From a virus: DNA of 64,000 nt. Position 1 is the stretch's first letter. The number at the start of each line of letters is the position of its first letter. Below the pieces are notes generated by a model that was not told the origin of the DNA, ran no database searches, and saw nothing but the letters and a program-made list of their open reading frames with translations. A program made the translations under genes and the position numbers. The DNA is taken from positions 51,167-115,166 of the IMG/VR virus record IMGVR_UViG_3300010885_038790; one strand, written 5' to 3'. Below are positions 55,026 through 63,188 of this stretch, in pieces.

Positions 55026-55685
55026 ATGAAACTTGAAAACACAACCATTCAGATCTTGAAAAGCTTTTCAACGATAAATCCATCCTTGATGTTTAAGGCC
55101 GGGAGTACATTAAGTACTTGTACTCCTTTAAAGACAGTATTTGCCAAGGCAACTATCACCGAGCAGATTCCAAATAGCTTTGCTATCTTTGATCTGTCTA
55201 AGTTCCTCGGGGTGCTTAGTTTGTTCAATGCACCAGAGATCAATATTGGTGATCGTAGTATGGAAATATCAGGCGGGCAGCATAAGGTAAATTATACCTT
55301 TGCCGATCCTAAACTCATCGTCACTCCTAATGACAAAGAGATTAAGATGCCTGATTGTGAGATCAAATTTAGATTGACCTCTGATGATCTGTCTAAGGTT
55401 ATGAAAGCACTCGGTGTGCTACAACTACCAGAGATCGCAGTAACAGGTGATGGAGTTAATATGCACCTGGCTGCTATTGACTCGAAGAATCCCTCTAGTG
55501 ATACGTATAAGATTCAACTAGGGAACACCTTGCTTGTCTATAAGATGATTTTCAAATCAGAAAACATTAAAATTATGGCTGGCGATTATGATGTTGAGAT
55601 CTCTTCCCAAGGCGTTGCCTACTTCAAGGGTACTAATATTGAGTATTGGATTGCTACAGAGGCATCAAGTACATTTGAAAAGTGA
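55026..55685 (+). CDS. 45: Sliding clamp gp45-like
   Basis: The 219 residues match T4-type sliding clamps: TTIQILKSFSTINPSLMFKAGSTLSTCTPLKTVFAKATI, FAIFDLSKFLGVLSLFNAPEI and a final WIATEASSTFEK. It gives processivity to the polymerase and, in T4, also activates gp55-dependent late promoters. It leads the clamp/clamp-loader/RegA group. The ATG is preceded by an ACTATATT leader rather than a strong ribosome site, suggesting translational control. Confidence 0.95.
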   Translation: MKLENTTIQILKSFSTINPSLMFKAGSTLSTCTPLKTVFAKATITEQIPNSFAIFDLSKFLGVLSLFNAPEINIGDRSMEISGGQHKVNYTFADPKLIVTPNDKEIKMPDCEIKFRLTSDDLSKVMKALGVLQLPEIAVTGDGVNMHLAAIDSKNPSSDTYKIQLGNTLLVYKMIFKSENIKIMAGDYDVEISSQGVAYFKGTNIEYWIATEASSTFEK

Positions 55686-55697
55686 TACTAAATTTAT

Positions 55698-56636
55698 ATG
55701 ATGAAACATTTCTTGTGGGTGGAGAAATACCGCCCTCAGACTATTGATGATGCTATTCTACCGGAGGACTTGAAGACTGTCTTTCAGAAGTTTGTGGATG
55801 ATGGGTCAGTTCCTAACTTACTACTAACTGGCCGCGCCGGTATTGGTAAGACTACTGTTGCAAGAGCAATGCTTGAGCAACTTGAATGTGATTATATTGT
55901 CATCAACGGCTCGATGAATGGTAATATCGATACACTTCGTAACGAGATAAGGACATTTGCCTCATCTGTATCTCTACAAGGCGGCCGTAAATATGTTATA
56001 CTCGACGAGGCCGACTACCTCAACCCAAATAGTACCCAGCCCGCTCTACGTAACTTTATGGAGGAGTTTAGTAGAAACTGTGGCTTCATTCTTACTTGTA
56101 ATTTTAAGAATCGTATTATTGAACCTCTACATTCACGTTGTAGCGTTGTGGACTTTAAGGTCGAAGGTAAAGACAAATCAAAGATGGCTATGCAGTTCCT
56201 TCAAAGGACCTGTAACATCCTTGATAGCGAAGGTGTGGAGTACGATAAGAAGGTTCTAGCAGAGTTAATCATTAAGTATATACCTGATTGGAGGCGCGTT
56301 CTTAATGAGCTTCAACGCTATAGTGCAGCAGGTAAAATTGATACTGGCATCCTGTCTAACTTTCATGATGATAATGTCAAGAACTTAATGAAGATGCTAA
56401 AGGAAAAGAACTTTACAGAGATGCGTAAATGGGTGGCTATAAATACTGATATGGATAATGCGGTGTTCTTTCGTAAGCTCTATGAGATTGCATCGGAATA
56501 TGTTACACCAAATACCATTCCAGTATTAGTATTGAAGCTTGCTGACTATCAATACAAGGCTGCCTTTGTGGCTGATCATGAGATTAATACTGCTGCATGT
56601 CTTACCGAACTAATGGTTGATTGCGAATTCAAATAA
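55698..56636 (+). CDS. 44: Clamp loader large subunit gp44-like
   Basis: The 312-residue AAA+ ATPase has LWVEKYRPQTIDDAILP, Walker A GRAGIGKTT (45-53), Walker B with the DEAD box ILDEAD (101-106), and EPLHSRCS carrying the arginine finger. It loads gp45 with gp62. It follows gp45 by 12 bases. ATG codons at 55698 and 55701 are both possible starts. Confidence 0.95.
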   Translation: MMKHFLWVEKYRPQTIDDAILPEDLKTVFQKFVDDGSVPNLLLTGRAGIGKTTVARAMLEQLECDYIVINGSMNGNIDTLRNEIRTFASSVSLQGGRKYVILDEADYLNPNSTQPALRNFMEEFSRNCGFILTCNFKNRIIEPLHSRCSVVDFKVEGKDKSKMAMQFLQRTCNILDSEGVEYDKKVLAELIIKYIPDWRRVLNELQRYSAAGKIDTGILSNFHDDNVKNLMKMLKEKNFTEMRKWVAINTDMDNAVFFRKLYEIASEYVTPNTIPVLVLKLADYQYKAAFVADHEINTAACLTELMVDCEFK

Positions 56637-56643
56637 GACTATA

Positions 56644-56937
56644 ATGAATAACATTATCATCGGCATCCTAACCTGGATTAAGAATGACTACAAGTCTTAC
56701 CCTCTCCGCTTTACTATTGAGCTCATTGCTTGGGCTATTAGTATATGTTGTTCTATCACGATGGCACTCACCGTTCCAACCCCTCCCCTCCTGGCTCTTT
56801 ATCCTATCTGGATTTTGGGCTGTGGTATGTACGCTTGGGCTGCTTATAGTCGTAAATCTTTTGGTATGTTGTTTAATTACACCTTACTTGTAACCATAGA
56901 CTCAATCGGTCTTATTAGGATGCTTATAAACTTATGA
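56644..56937 (+). CDS. Small membrane protein between gp44 and gp62
   Basis: From the ATG at 56644 (preferred over 56617, which overlaps gp44), the 97-residue protein has about three hydrophobic segments: IELIAWAISICCSITMALTV, LLALYPIWILGCGMYAWAAY and LFNYTLLVTIDSIGLIRMLI. It begins with a soluble NNIIIGILTWIKNDYKSYP part. Similar small membrane proteins sit by clamp loader genes in marine T4-like phages. The function is unknown. It ends in an overlap with the FkbM gene. Confidence 0.6.
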   Translation: MNNIIIGILTWIKNDYKSYPLRFTIELIAWAISICCSITMALTVPTPPLLALYPIWILGCGMYAWAAYSRKSFGMLFNYTLLVTIDSIGLIRMLINL

Positions 56938-57509
56938 AAACATTTTTAGAAATCGGCGCTTGTGACTTTGATAATCTAGATCCGCTGCTAGATTCAGGAT
57001 GGCGTGGTATATTAGTAGAGCCAATACCCCTTTATGCTGAGTCACTCCGTAAAAAGGTATTAAAGTATCCTAATGCCATTGTAGAGCAGGTCGCTATTAC
57101 AAGCAGGGATGGAACTATCTCTATGGATAGTATGGATGATATCTCGATTACTGGTGTAAATAAGTGGAAGCGTGGCATTAGTCATATATCTCAAACACCT
57201 GGAGTGTCAAAGTATAACTATACTTCAGGCTCTATTACTACCACTACAAACAGTAAAAAGCTAATGGTTGAGTGTATGACGCTTGACGGTTTAATTGACA
57301 AACATAAAATTGAAACAATCGATCTATTACAACTAGACGTTGAAGGTCATGAAATTGTTGTATTAACTAGTTACTCTTGGAAGATTAAGCCAACCATAAT
57401 GAAGATTGAACATAAATATGTCAATGATAATGATCTAGTTGCCTTACTCAACTCAAAAGGATATCATTGCTACTACGAAGCTAACGATATCTACGCTATT
57501 CTAAAATGA
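56934..57509 (+). CDS. FkbM-family SAM methyltransferase
   Basis: The 191-residue protein has an FkbM pattern: FLEIGACDFDNLDPLLDSGWRGILVEPIPLYAESLRK, then MTLDGLIDKHKIETIDLLQLDVEGHEIVVL with the LQLDVEGHE hallmark, and KIEHKYVND. It would transfer a methyl group to a small molecule or sugar. It interrupts the clamp-loader gene pair, sitting between gp44 and gp62, and overlaps gp62 by four bases. Confidence 0.85.
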   Translation: MKTFLEIGACDFDNLDPLLDSGWRGILVEPIPLYAESLRKKVLKYPNAIVEQVAITSRDGTISMDSMDDISITGVNKWKRGISHISQTPGVSKYNYTSGSITTTTNSKKLMVECMTLDGLIDKHKIETIDLLQLDVEGHEIVVLTSYSWKIKPTIMKIEHKYVNDNDLVALLNSKGYHCYYEANDIYAILK

Positions 57510-57940
57510 CCCCTTTTGACTATATTAACTCCATCTCCTTCAATAAGAACGATCTTATGGGAGGAACTGGGAACGATGAGTTAGCAGAGAAGGATTACCC
57601 AGCCTTCATAGTCAATAAAGGATTGTCATACTATATCGATACCATCTTACATTCTAATGAGATGAATCAACGGCCATCTACCGATAACAGACTTCAATAT
57701 ACCTATCTCCTAAATAGTATTAGAGCTCATAAGCGATTTGCTAAATGGGCCAAGCGAGAAGATAGTAATGATCTGGATGCTGTTAAAGAATATTATGGCT
57801 ATAACAATGAAAAAGCCTTTCAAGCCCTGTCCTTACTATCATCTGAACAACTCAGCATGATAAAAGAACAATTACAAAAGGGCGGGTTAAATGAGCATAG
57901 TAGACAACCTAATAGAGGTGAGGCTAAAAAAAGAGGATGA
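57506..57940 (+). CDS. 62: Clamp loader small subunit gp62-like
   Basis: This 144-residue protein contains PFDYINSISFNKNDLM and KDYPAFIVNKGLSYYIDTILHSNEMNQRPSTDNRLQYTYLLNSIRAHKRFAKWAK, typical of T4-like gp62. It completes the gp44/gp62 loader. The C-terminal tail extends 50 bases into RegA in another frame, a coupling also known in T4 relatives. Confidence 0.92.
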   Translation: MTPFDYINSISFNKNDLMGGTGNDELAEKDYPAFIVNKGLSYYIDTILHSNEMNQRPSTDNRLQYTYLLNSIRAHKRFAKWAKREDSNDLDAVKEYYGYNNEKAFQALSLLSSEQLSMIKEQLQKGGLNEHSRQPNRGEAKKRG

Positions 57941-58286
57941 TTTCTTAAAGGTCAGGGAAACATTAACTCGGATTGGGGTTGCATCAAAGAAAGATCAGAT
58001 GCTATACCAATCATGTCACATATTACATAAACAGGGCAAATATTACATCGTCCACTTTAAAGAACTATTTCTATTAGATGGTAAGCCATCTAGTTTCGGC
58101 GAGGATGATGTAGGAAGACGAAATACTATCACTAATTTACTAGCCGAGTGGGGACTCATTGAGATAGTAATCCCAGGTTCAACCAAAGATCCTGTTGCAC
58201 TTCTATCACAAATAAAAGTTCTTCCGTTTAAAGAGAAGGAACAGTGGAATTTAGTGACAAAATACAATATAGGACGTAAGATTTAA
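57891..58286 (+). CDS. regA: Translational repressor RegA
   Basis: The 131 residues are close to T4 RegA in plan: EVRLKKEDDFLKVRETLTRIGVASKKDQMLYQSCHILHKQGKYYIVHFKELFLLDGK and WGLIEIV with LPFKEKEQWNLVTKYNIG. RegA binds mRNA near start codons to repress many early genes, including its own operon in T4. The ATG overlaps gp62. A strong terminator follows. Confidence 0.96.
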   Translation: MSIVDNLIEVRLKKEDDFLKVRETLTRIGVASKKDQMLYQSCHILHKQGKYYIVHFKELFLLDGKPSSFGEDDVGRRNTITNLLAEWGLIEIVIPGSTKDPVALLSQIKVLPFKEKEQWNLVTKYNIGRKI

Positions 58287-58291
58287 TCTTT

Positions 58292-58317
58292 AGCCACCAA
58301 TCGGTGGCTTTTTTTTT
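58292..58317 (+). terminator. Rho-independent terminator after RegA
   Basis: A perfect 7-base stem (AGCCACC / GGTGGCT) with an AATC loop is followed by nine T residues, starting six bases after the RegA stop. Confidence 0.92.
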
Positions 58318-58357
58318 GGTGTTTCGTTACAATGAACAGACTAGGAAAGGAATGTTC

Positions 58358-58858
58358 ATGCTTCAGTACTCGGATAAACTAATTAAATCTAATATTCATA
58401 TGTCAGGTTACGCATATTATAATAAGGCGCTGCGTCCTAAATCTGATATCGTGGTCCTTATCATTCAGAAGACCCTTCCGGAGTTTATAAAGCTTCTTAA
58501 TCTTCCAAAGGGCCTTGCGTTCAGGGTTGCTCCTATTAAAGCCAAGCGTACGCGAGGGGTATATGTTGTAGGTCAGCAGCTTGCTGAAATTGATCCTCGT
58601 CAGAGAGCAGAGGATGTTCTTACTACCCTTGCCCATGAACTGGTGCATGCCGAGCAATATTATGAAGGGCGCCTAAAGATAGAGTATCTCCGGGGGCATG
58701 GGCAGGTTCATATGTGGAATGGTGAGTTTATTACTAATAAAGGATCGACCTATCAGGCATATCGAGACCAGCCTTGGGAGAAGGAAGCGTTTGAGCGTCA
58801 AGTAATATTAGCTAAAGAGATAGGCAAGATACTAGATTCAAAATTATCCTCTACATAA
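58358..58858 (+). CDS. Putative zinc metallopeptidase (HELVH)
   Basis: The protein has 166 residues from the ATG at 58358, chosen because an AAGGA site lies six bases upstream; the start 6 bases earlier is possible. It contains LTTLAHELVHAEQYYEGRL with HELVH as the zinc-binding HExxH motif, and QPWEKEAFERQ where the Glu could be a further ligand. It has no signal peptide. It follows the RegA terminator, so it needs its own promoter, which I could not define. Confidence 0.65.
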   Translation: MLQYSDKLIKSNIHMSGYAYYNKALRPKSDIVVLIIQKTLPEFIKLLNLPKGLAFRVAPIKAKRTRGVYVVGQQLAEIDPRQRAEDVLTTLAHELVHAEQYYEGRLKIEYLRGHGQVHMWNGEFITNKGSTYQAYRDQPWEKEAFERQVILAKEIGKILDSKLSST

Positions 58859-58861
58859 ATA
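58854..58861 (+). promoter_or_regulatory. Late-promoter-like CATAAATA
   Basis: CATAAATA overlaps the stop of the metallopeptidase gene and lies 30 bases before the ATG of the 554-residue head-core-like gene. One mismatch from TATAAATA. Confidence 0.45.
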
Positions 58862-58891
58862 GTCGAAAGATTATTTACCCGAGGACTGATC

Positions 58892-60556
58892 ATGAATCCA
58901 TATCAAGATATCAAATTAGACGAGGCGCGCATGAGCGCTGCTCAGCGATTAAGTAACGCATGGGATAAGCAGCGCGCCAAGAGCGATGCCAGCCTTCGTC
59001 GTACTCCAAGTAGTATTCCTAAAAAGGAAGAACCAAAGAAGGAAGTAGCTGAAGCAAAAGATCCAGGCGAATATGATCAAGAAGGCGATATGGCCAAGGG
59101 TCAATTACGCACGATTATAGCCAATGCAAAGAGAGCACATGATATGCTCGATGATAATACTAACATGGCTGAATGGGTACAGAGTAAGATTACGCTTGCA
59201 TCTGATTACATTAGTTCTGTTGCTGACTATATGCAAAGTCAAATAGAAGAGGCATATGGTCCAGCAGCTACAGCCGCTATACAAAATAAAGAACCTTCTT
59301 ATCATGTTGCCAATATGGATAGGAAAGATAAACAAAATCAACTTAATGTAGATAGGGAAAGATCGTTAGCCCGTCAACAGGTTGCTAGAGGTGAAGATCC
59401 AACGCTAACTCATGCAGGAAATGCAGCTCTTAAATCTCAAAATAAGACTAAATTAAAAGAAGAAACACTTTCAGAGTTAAACAAAGACACATTATACTCG
59501 TACAGAAGAAAAGCTGATAAAGATCTTGATAAGCAAGGAAACGAGCTCGATTCAAATGTTCGTCATGGAAAAGCTAAAGAAGCTAATAAGAACTCATTTA
59601 AGGTCAGTAAAAGAATGGCTGGTATTGATCGTGCTGAAACTCGTTTGAATAAAGAATCAGCAATCTGTTCCAATTGCCAAGCTGACCCATGCATCTGTGA
59701 TGTCTCTCATGGATTCGTATCTGAAGCTGAATTAGATGAAGTATTTGCTGATCAAGGTTCAGGATCAACTGCTAAAGATAACGCAGAGTATATGAAAAGA
59801 CGCAACGCGGCTAAGAAGCCCAGTCATTTAACTCCAGGATGGATGCTTAAGAAGGATCCAGAACTAGGCGCCAAGGTCAAAGCAATGATTAAAATTGGCA
59901 AGGCACGCGCAAAGTCTCATGGAGACATAAATGCCGGTAAGGATGTGAAGACTGATATTGAACTACACAATATGGTCGAACGTCTTATTGATATGCGAAA
60001 TGAAGTTCCATTGACCATGGACAACTATGATGCAATTACAGGAAAGCTCAAAGAAAGTGCCGGTAACGGCGTTGGCGTTTTTAGCCATGAGTTGAGTAAT
60101 ATTAACCGTGGTATGCAAGTGAAAAAGGCTCTCGATAAAGACCAATCTCTTGAAAAAAAGAGAATGGAACCCGTTCGACAATCTAGAGTTAATCCTGTTT
60201 CGGAAGAACAGATTAATGAATTGTCTAAAGACACATTGAAGTCTTATGTTGACAAGTTAATGGCGATGAAGAAGGAGCTATCAATAGTTCAAAAATCTCA
60301 TACTAAGATGGAAAAGGATGTTGCTAAAGCAAAAGAAAAGGCCGATGCAGCACCATCCCAAGAAGATCACGATTCGGCTTTAAATCATTTTAAAACTCAG
60401 TATCTAAATGCCAAAAGAAACAAAGATGACCAAGGGGCCAACGATGCTGCCAGGGGCTATCATGATTATTCACACAAACTATCTAACATCTATCAAAGGA
60501 AGCTAAAGGGGCTGGCGATAGGTGAAGAAACTAACCCATATGGAAACTTAGTATGA
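58892..60556 (+). CDS. Head-core-like/internal virion protein candidate
   Basis: The 554 residues are highly charged and helical. Residues about 57-112 contain KDPGEYDQEGDMAKGQLRTIIANAKRAHDMLDDNTNMAEWVQSKITLASDYI, which I recall as a conserved phage module. LSELNKDTLYSYRRKADKDL (about 193-212) and INELSKDTLKSYVDKLMAM (about 440-458) repeat the module in the prohead protein at 33737-34894. Each is preceded by an (L/I)-x-E site. It has a late-promoter-like element, so late expression and packaging in the head are likely. A CSNCQADPCIC stretch near residue 255 could bind zinc. Confidence 0.55.
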   Translation: MNPYQDIKLDEARMSAAQRLSNAWDKQRAKSDASLRRTPSSIPKKEEPKKEVAEAKDPGEYDQEGDMAKGQLRTIIANAKRAHDMLDDNTNMAEWVQSKITLASDYISSVADYMQSQIEEAYGPAATAAIQNKEPSYHVANMDRKDKQNQLNVDRERSLARQQVARGEDPTLTHAGNAALKSQNKTKLKEETLSELNKDTLYSYRRKADKDLDKQGNELDSNVRHGKAKEANKNSFKVSKRMAGIDRAETRLNKESAICSNCQADPCICDVSHGFVSEAELDEVFADQGSGSTAKDNAEYMKRRNAAKKPSHLTPGWMLKKDPELGAKVKAMIKIGKARAKSHGDINAGKDVKTDIELHNMVERLIDMRNEVPLTMDNYDAITGKLKESAGNGVGVFSHELSNINRGMQVKKALDKDQSLEKKRMEPVRQSRVNPVSEEQINELSKDTLKSYVDKLMAMKKELSIVQKSHTKMEKDVAKAKEKADAAPSQEDHDSALNHFKTQYLNAKRNKDDQGANDAARGYHDYSHKLSNIYQRKLKGLAIGEETNPYGNLV

Positions 60557-60981
60557 TATCGTTCATTGATTATCTTATTGAGGGTGATGGGCTGTGGGCT
60601 AATATTCATGCCAAGCGTGCCAGAATCAAGAATGGATCAGGCGAACGAATGAGGAAGCCTGGATCAAAGGGTGCTCCAGATAAACAAGATTTTAAAGATG
60701 CCCAGGAATCGGCTGCATGGACCAGGAAAGAAGGTCAATCTGATTCAGGGGGCCTAAACAAAAAGGGTATTGCCTCGTATAGGAGAGAGAACCCGGGATC
60801 AAAGTTATCGATGGCAGTCACTACCAAGCCATCTAAACTAAAGGCTGGATCAAAGGCTGCGAATAGAAGGAAATCATTTTGTGCCAGGATGTCAGGGATG
60901 AAGAAATCAAGGACGAGTGCAAAGACAGCCAACGATCCTGATTCACGTATTAATAAGGCACTAAGAAAATGGAACTGCTAA
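60553..60981 (+). CDS. Conserved basic phage protein (DUF6321-like)
   Basis: This 142-residue Lys/Arg-rich protein ends with GGLNKKGIASYRRENPGSKLSMAVTTKPSKLKAGSKAANRRKSFCARMSGMKK, then RTSAKTANDPDSRINKALRKWNC, a strikingly conserved block in many phages (I recall it as DUF6321). It is probably nucleic-acid binding by charge. It overlaps the genes on both sides. Confidence 0.65.
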   Translation: MISFIDYLIEGDGLWANIHAKRARIKNGSGERMRKPGSKGAPDKQDFKDAQESAAWTRKEGQSDSGGLNKKGIASYRRENPGSKLSMAVTTKPSKLKAGSKAANRRKSFCARMSGMKKSRTSAKTANDPDSRINKALRKWNC

Positions 60982-61163
60982 CATTTAAACAGTTCAATGA
61001 GAACTTCCAGGATGGGAGGCATCCAGAAGACAAAGGTGATATGGGCAGGTATGGCCTTAAAGGCAAATCGATCACCCAGTTAAAGAAGGTTAGAACATCT
61101 GATAGCGCATCACCAAGGGAGAAGCAACTGGCCCATTGGTTTATTAATATGCACAAGAAATGA
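60969..61163 (+). CDS. Conserved small phage protein
   Basis: The 64-residue protein has FKQFNENFQDGRHPEDKGDMGRYGLKGKSITQLKKVRTSDSASPREKQLAHWFINMH, a block I recall as conserved across marine phages ('S..RHGLKGKS..QLKKVRSSDSASPR'). Its function is unknown. It is basic and overlaps the upstream gene by 13 bases; it is the last + strand gene before the minus-strand gene. Confidence 0.6.
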   Translation: MELLTFKQFNENFQDGRHPEDKGDMGRYGLKGKSITQLKKVRTSDSASPREKQLAHWFINMHKK

Positions 61164-61218
61164 GCCTGGAAAGGTTTTAGAACACGTGTCTACGCCAAAG
61201 CCTCCTGGTTGCTTAATG

Positions 61219-61743
61219 TTACAAAAAGTGGTTAGACAATTCTAGTTCAGGATTGCGTCCCCAGATATATCCAGGAATCAGTTCCTTGCCTCGGCGTTCA
61301 TGCCCGGTATATGGATCATAGCACCATTTCATTCCAACATTCCTTTTATGGCCCATGGCACGTAAAGAAATAATATTCTTTGTTGTGTTAGTATGAACAT
61401 GACCGGTATGATTGCCCCTCTTACCCTTCTTGCCCTCACTAATACGTCGACGTTGATATTCAGATTTAGGAACCCCGGTCTTCTGTTCTGACCATAGTTT
61501 ACGATGATGGGCCTTCATATCATCGGTCCAATACTTCCATCCAAACTTCTTTTTAATATGACAGTCCATGATGACTGATTCTATATTATACTGCTTCTTG
61601 GTCTTTGTTATAACGGATGTTAGATTGGTTTGATCTTTAACATAGGTCAACACCTCACCCGCCATACCGTACTTGGCACGAAACTCCTTATCACTTCTAT
61701 CATATACGATGATACTATTTTGGTGCTGAATAAGTCTATGCAT
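61219..61743 (-). CDS. Minus-strand protein, possibly homing-endonuclease-like
   Basis: This is the only convincing minus-strand gene in the window: 174 residues, Lys/Arg/His-rich. The middle has KAHHRKLWSEQKTGVPKSEYQRRRISEGKKGKRGNHTG, resembling NUMOD3-type DNA-binding repeats of phage homing endonucleases, and the end MKWCYDPYTGHERRGKELIPGYIWGRNPE looks like a 'W.yDP.TG.E.R....iP.Gy..GR' domain common in phage proteins. No complete HNH or GIY-YIG site is clear. It may be a mobile-gene remnant. Confidence 0.5.
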   Translation of the reverse strand: MHRLIQHQNSIIVYDRSDKEFRAKYGMAGEVLTYVKDQTNLTSVITKTKKQYNIESVIMDCHIKKKFGWKYWTDDMKAHHRKLWSEQKTGVPKSEYQRRRISEGKKGKRGNHTGHVHTNTTKNIISLRAMGHKRNVGMKWCYDPYTGHERRGKELIPGYIWGRNPELELSNHFL

Positions 61744-61881
61744 GGTTCTGATGGGGGCCTGTTATGTTATTAATACGTTGATTATCTATAAGAAAACATT
61801 CCTCAAGTAAATATATTACGTTTTTTGGGATGCAAGATAGTAAGGTAAACTTACTAAAAGGGGAAAGAGTTCAGAAAGCAG

Positions 61882-61910
61882 TGGATTTAATTACAAAGAA
61901 TTCCTATAAT
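61882..61910 (+). promoter_or_regulatory. Early sigma-70-like promoter, cassette copy 1
   Basis: TGGATT (61882-61887) and TATAAT (61905-61910) are 17 bases apart, with TAATTACA after the -35 and ATCAACAGGAGAA before the next ATG. It matches three more copies downstream. The rest of the 190-base gap 61744-61933 shows nothing I can name. Confidence 0.65.
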
Positions 61911-61933
61911 CAATCATCAACAGGAGAAAAGCG

Positions 61934-62212
61934 ATGTTTGTACGAGTAAAGGGTAAATTTTTGGATGGTTCGTCTCTTTGGTTCCCTCTGCCGGGGCTGA
62001 CGAATGCTAGGGTGAAGGAACTTTTTGGAACTGGGCTCTCCCGCCAAGATCTCGAAAAGTACTCTGATTCGATCGTGATTCGTAGTGAAATGACGAACAA
62101 TCTGTACTCGCTGTACAAATGCTATGGAACGTGGAGGATCGGCAAGATGGCCGGCGTCACTCCTATCCAGGCCGAATTCGATGCAAAAGAGTTGGGAAAG
62201 TTGTTGACTTAA
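61934..62212 (+). CDS. Small early protein of unknown function
   Basis: The 92 residues (FVRVKGKFLDGSSLWFPLPGLTNARVKEL, then YKCYGTWRIGKMAGVTPIQAEFD) have no recognised domain. It has a strong GGAG ribosome site and is first in the right-end group of promoter-gene cassettes. Its codons are richer in G/C than those of the genes to the left. Confidence 0.6.
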   Translation: MFVRVKGKFLDGSSLWFPLPGLTNARVKELFGTGLSRQDLEKYSDSIVIRSEMTNNLYSLYKCYGTWRIGKMAGVTPIQAEFDAKELGKLLT

Positions 62213-62232
62213 TTACGCCGTTTGACTATAAT
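62204..62232 (+). promoter_or_regulatory. Early sigma-70-like promoter, cassette copy 2
   Basis: TTGACT (62204-62209) and TATAAT (62227-62232) are 17 bases apart; the stop codon of the previous gene partly overlaps the -35. TTGGATATCAACAG follows. A near-perfect sigma-70 site. Confidence 0.8.
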
Positions 62233-62257
62233 TGGATATCAACAGAGGAAACAACGA

Positions 62258-63139
62258 ATGAGCAACATCACATTTGAAGACGGTAAGTACGTAGGTCGCA
62301 TCGATGGTAAGGTCGTGGTTCGTAGCACTAGCAAGTACTATGTTCAGAAGCGTGTAGAGGGCGTTCCTTCTACCTCGTTTGTGGCACCGGTGGAGGCAAC
62401 TCCCGCCGTTGAGTTCCCTATCAACCAGCGTTTCGAATTTGTGTTCGATCTGGTGACGATGGTGGCTACGGGTGCTACTGCATCGGCTATCATTACCGGT
62501 GAGGGCGGATTGGGCAAGACCCATACCGTGGTGCAGGCATTGCAGGCTGCCGGTCTTCGTGATATCTCTGAGGTGCCAGCTGGTGAGGTTGTGCCTCCTA
62601 AGTCGACGTATCGCCTGGTGAAGGGCTTCTCTACTGCCAAGGGCCTGTATCGTATCTTGGCCGAGAATGCTAATTCGGTGATCGTGTTCGATGATTGCGA
62701 TAGCGTTTTGAAAGATGATAATGCTTTGAACATCCTCAAGGGAGCTTTGGATACGTATGGCAAGCGCTTCATCTCCTGGAACTCTTCGCGTGATGATGAC
62801 GATATCCCTCGCTTCTTTCAATTCAAGGGTGGCATTGTTTTCATCTCCAACAAGACGCTTCCTTCGATCGATCAGGCTGTTCGTTCGCGTGCTATGTGCG
62901 TTGACCTGTCTATGACCCTGGATCAGAAGATTGAGCGTATGGCGATGATTATGCGTGAAGATAGCTTCATGCCCGAGGCATCGATGGAATGCAAGCAAGC
63001 ATCGCTGGATTTAATTAACAGCCTTAAGGAGAAATCTAAAGAGGTGTCTATGCGTACGCTTATCAAGACGACGAAGATTGCAATGGCCGGACGTCCTAAC
63101 TGGAAGTCTTTGGCCGAATACATGCTCCTTCAGGGTTGA
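62258..63139 (+). CDS. AAA-type ATPase
   Basis: From the ATG at 62258 (an earlier frame start at 62222 lies inside the promoter and is rejected) the protein has 293 residues. It has Walker A GEGGLGKTH near residue 91 and Walker B VIVFDDCDS near 145, with a sensor-like GIVFISNKTL. I recall similar stand-alone ATPases in other T4-like phages; the function is unknown, perhaps remodelling of host or DNA complexes. Strong early promoter and G/C-rich codons. Confidence 0.75.
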   Translation: MSNITFEDGKYVGRIDGKVVVRSTSKYYVQKRVEGVPSTSFVAPVEATPAVEFPINQRFEFVFDLVTMVATGATASAIITGEGGLGKTHTVVQALQAAGLRDISEVPAGEVVPPKSTYRLVKGFSTAKGLYRILAENANSVIVFDDCDSVLKDDNALNILKGALDTYGKRFISWNSSRDDDDIPRFFQFKGGIVFISNKTLPSIDQAVRSRAMCVDLSMTLDQKIERMAMIMREDSFMPEASMECKQASLDLINSLKEKSKEVSMRTLIKTTKIAMAGRPNWKSLAEYMLLQG

Positions 63140-63164
63140 TTTAATTACGCCGTTTGACTATAAT
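63136..63164 (+). promoter_or_regulatory. Early sigma-70-like promoter, cassette copy 3
   Basis: TTGATT (63136-63141) and TATAAT (63159-63164) with a 17-base spacer that is identical to copy 2. The TGA stop of the AAA ATPase gene lies inside the -35. Confidence 0.8.
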
Positions 63165-63188
63165 TGGATATCAACAGGAGAACACGAT

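Noticed and set aside
58304-58357. Start of the metallopeptidase inside the RegA terminator
   Set aside because: The frame begins in the terminator stem-loop; an ATG with a good ribosome site follows at 58358.
61164-61933. tRNA genes in the gaps around the minus-strand gene
   Set aside because: No cloverleaf-like pairs or T-loop consensus could be found by eye; gaps are short elsewhere too.
62213-62998. A 261-residue open frame on the minus strand
   Set aside because: It lies opposite the AAA ATPase with clear Walker motifs and its own promoter; the minus frame is low-complexity, His/Arg-rich and has no ribosome site.
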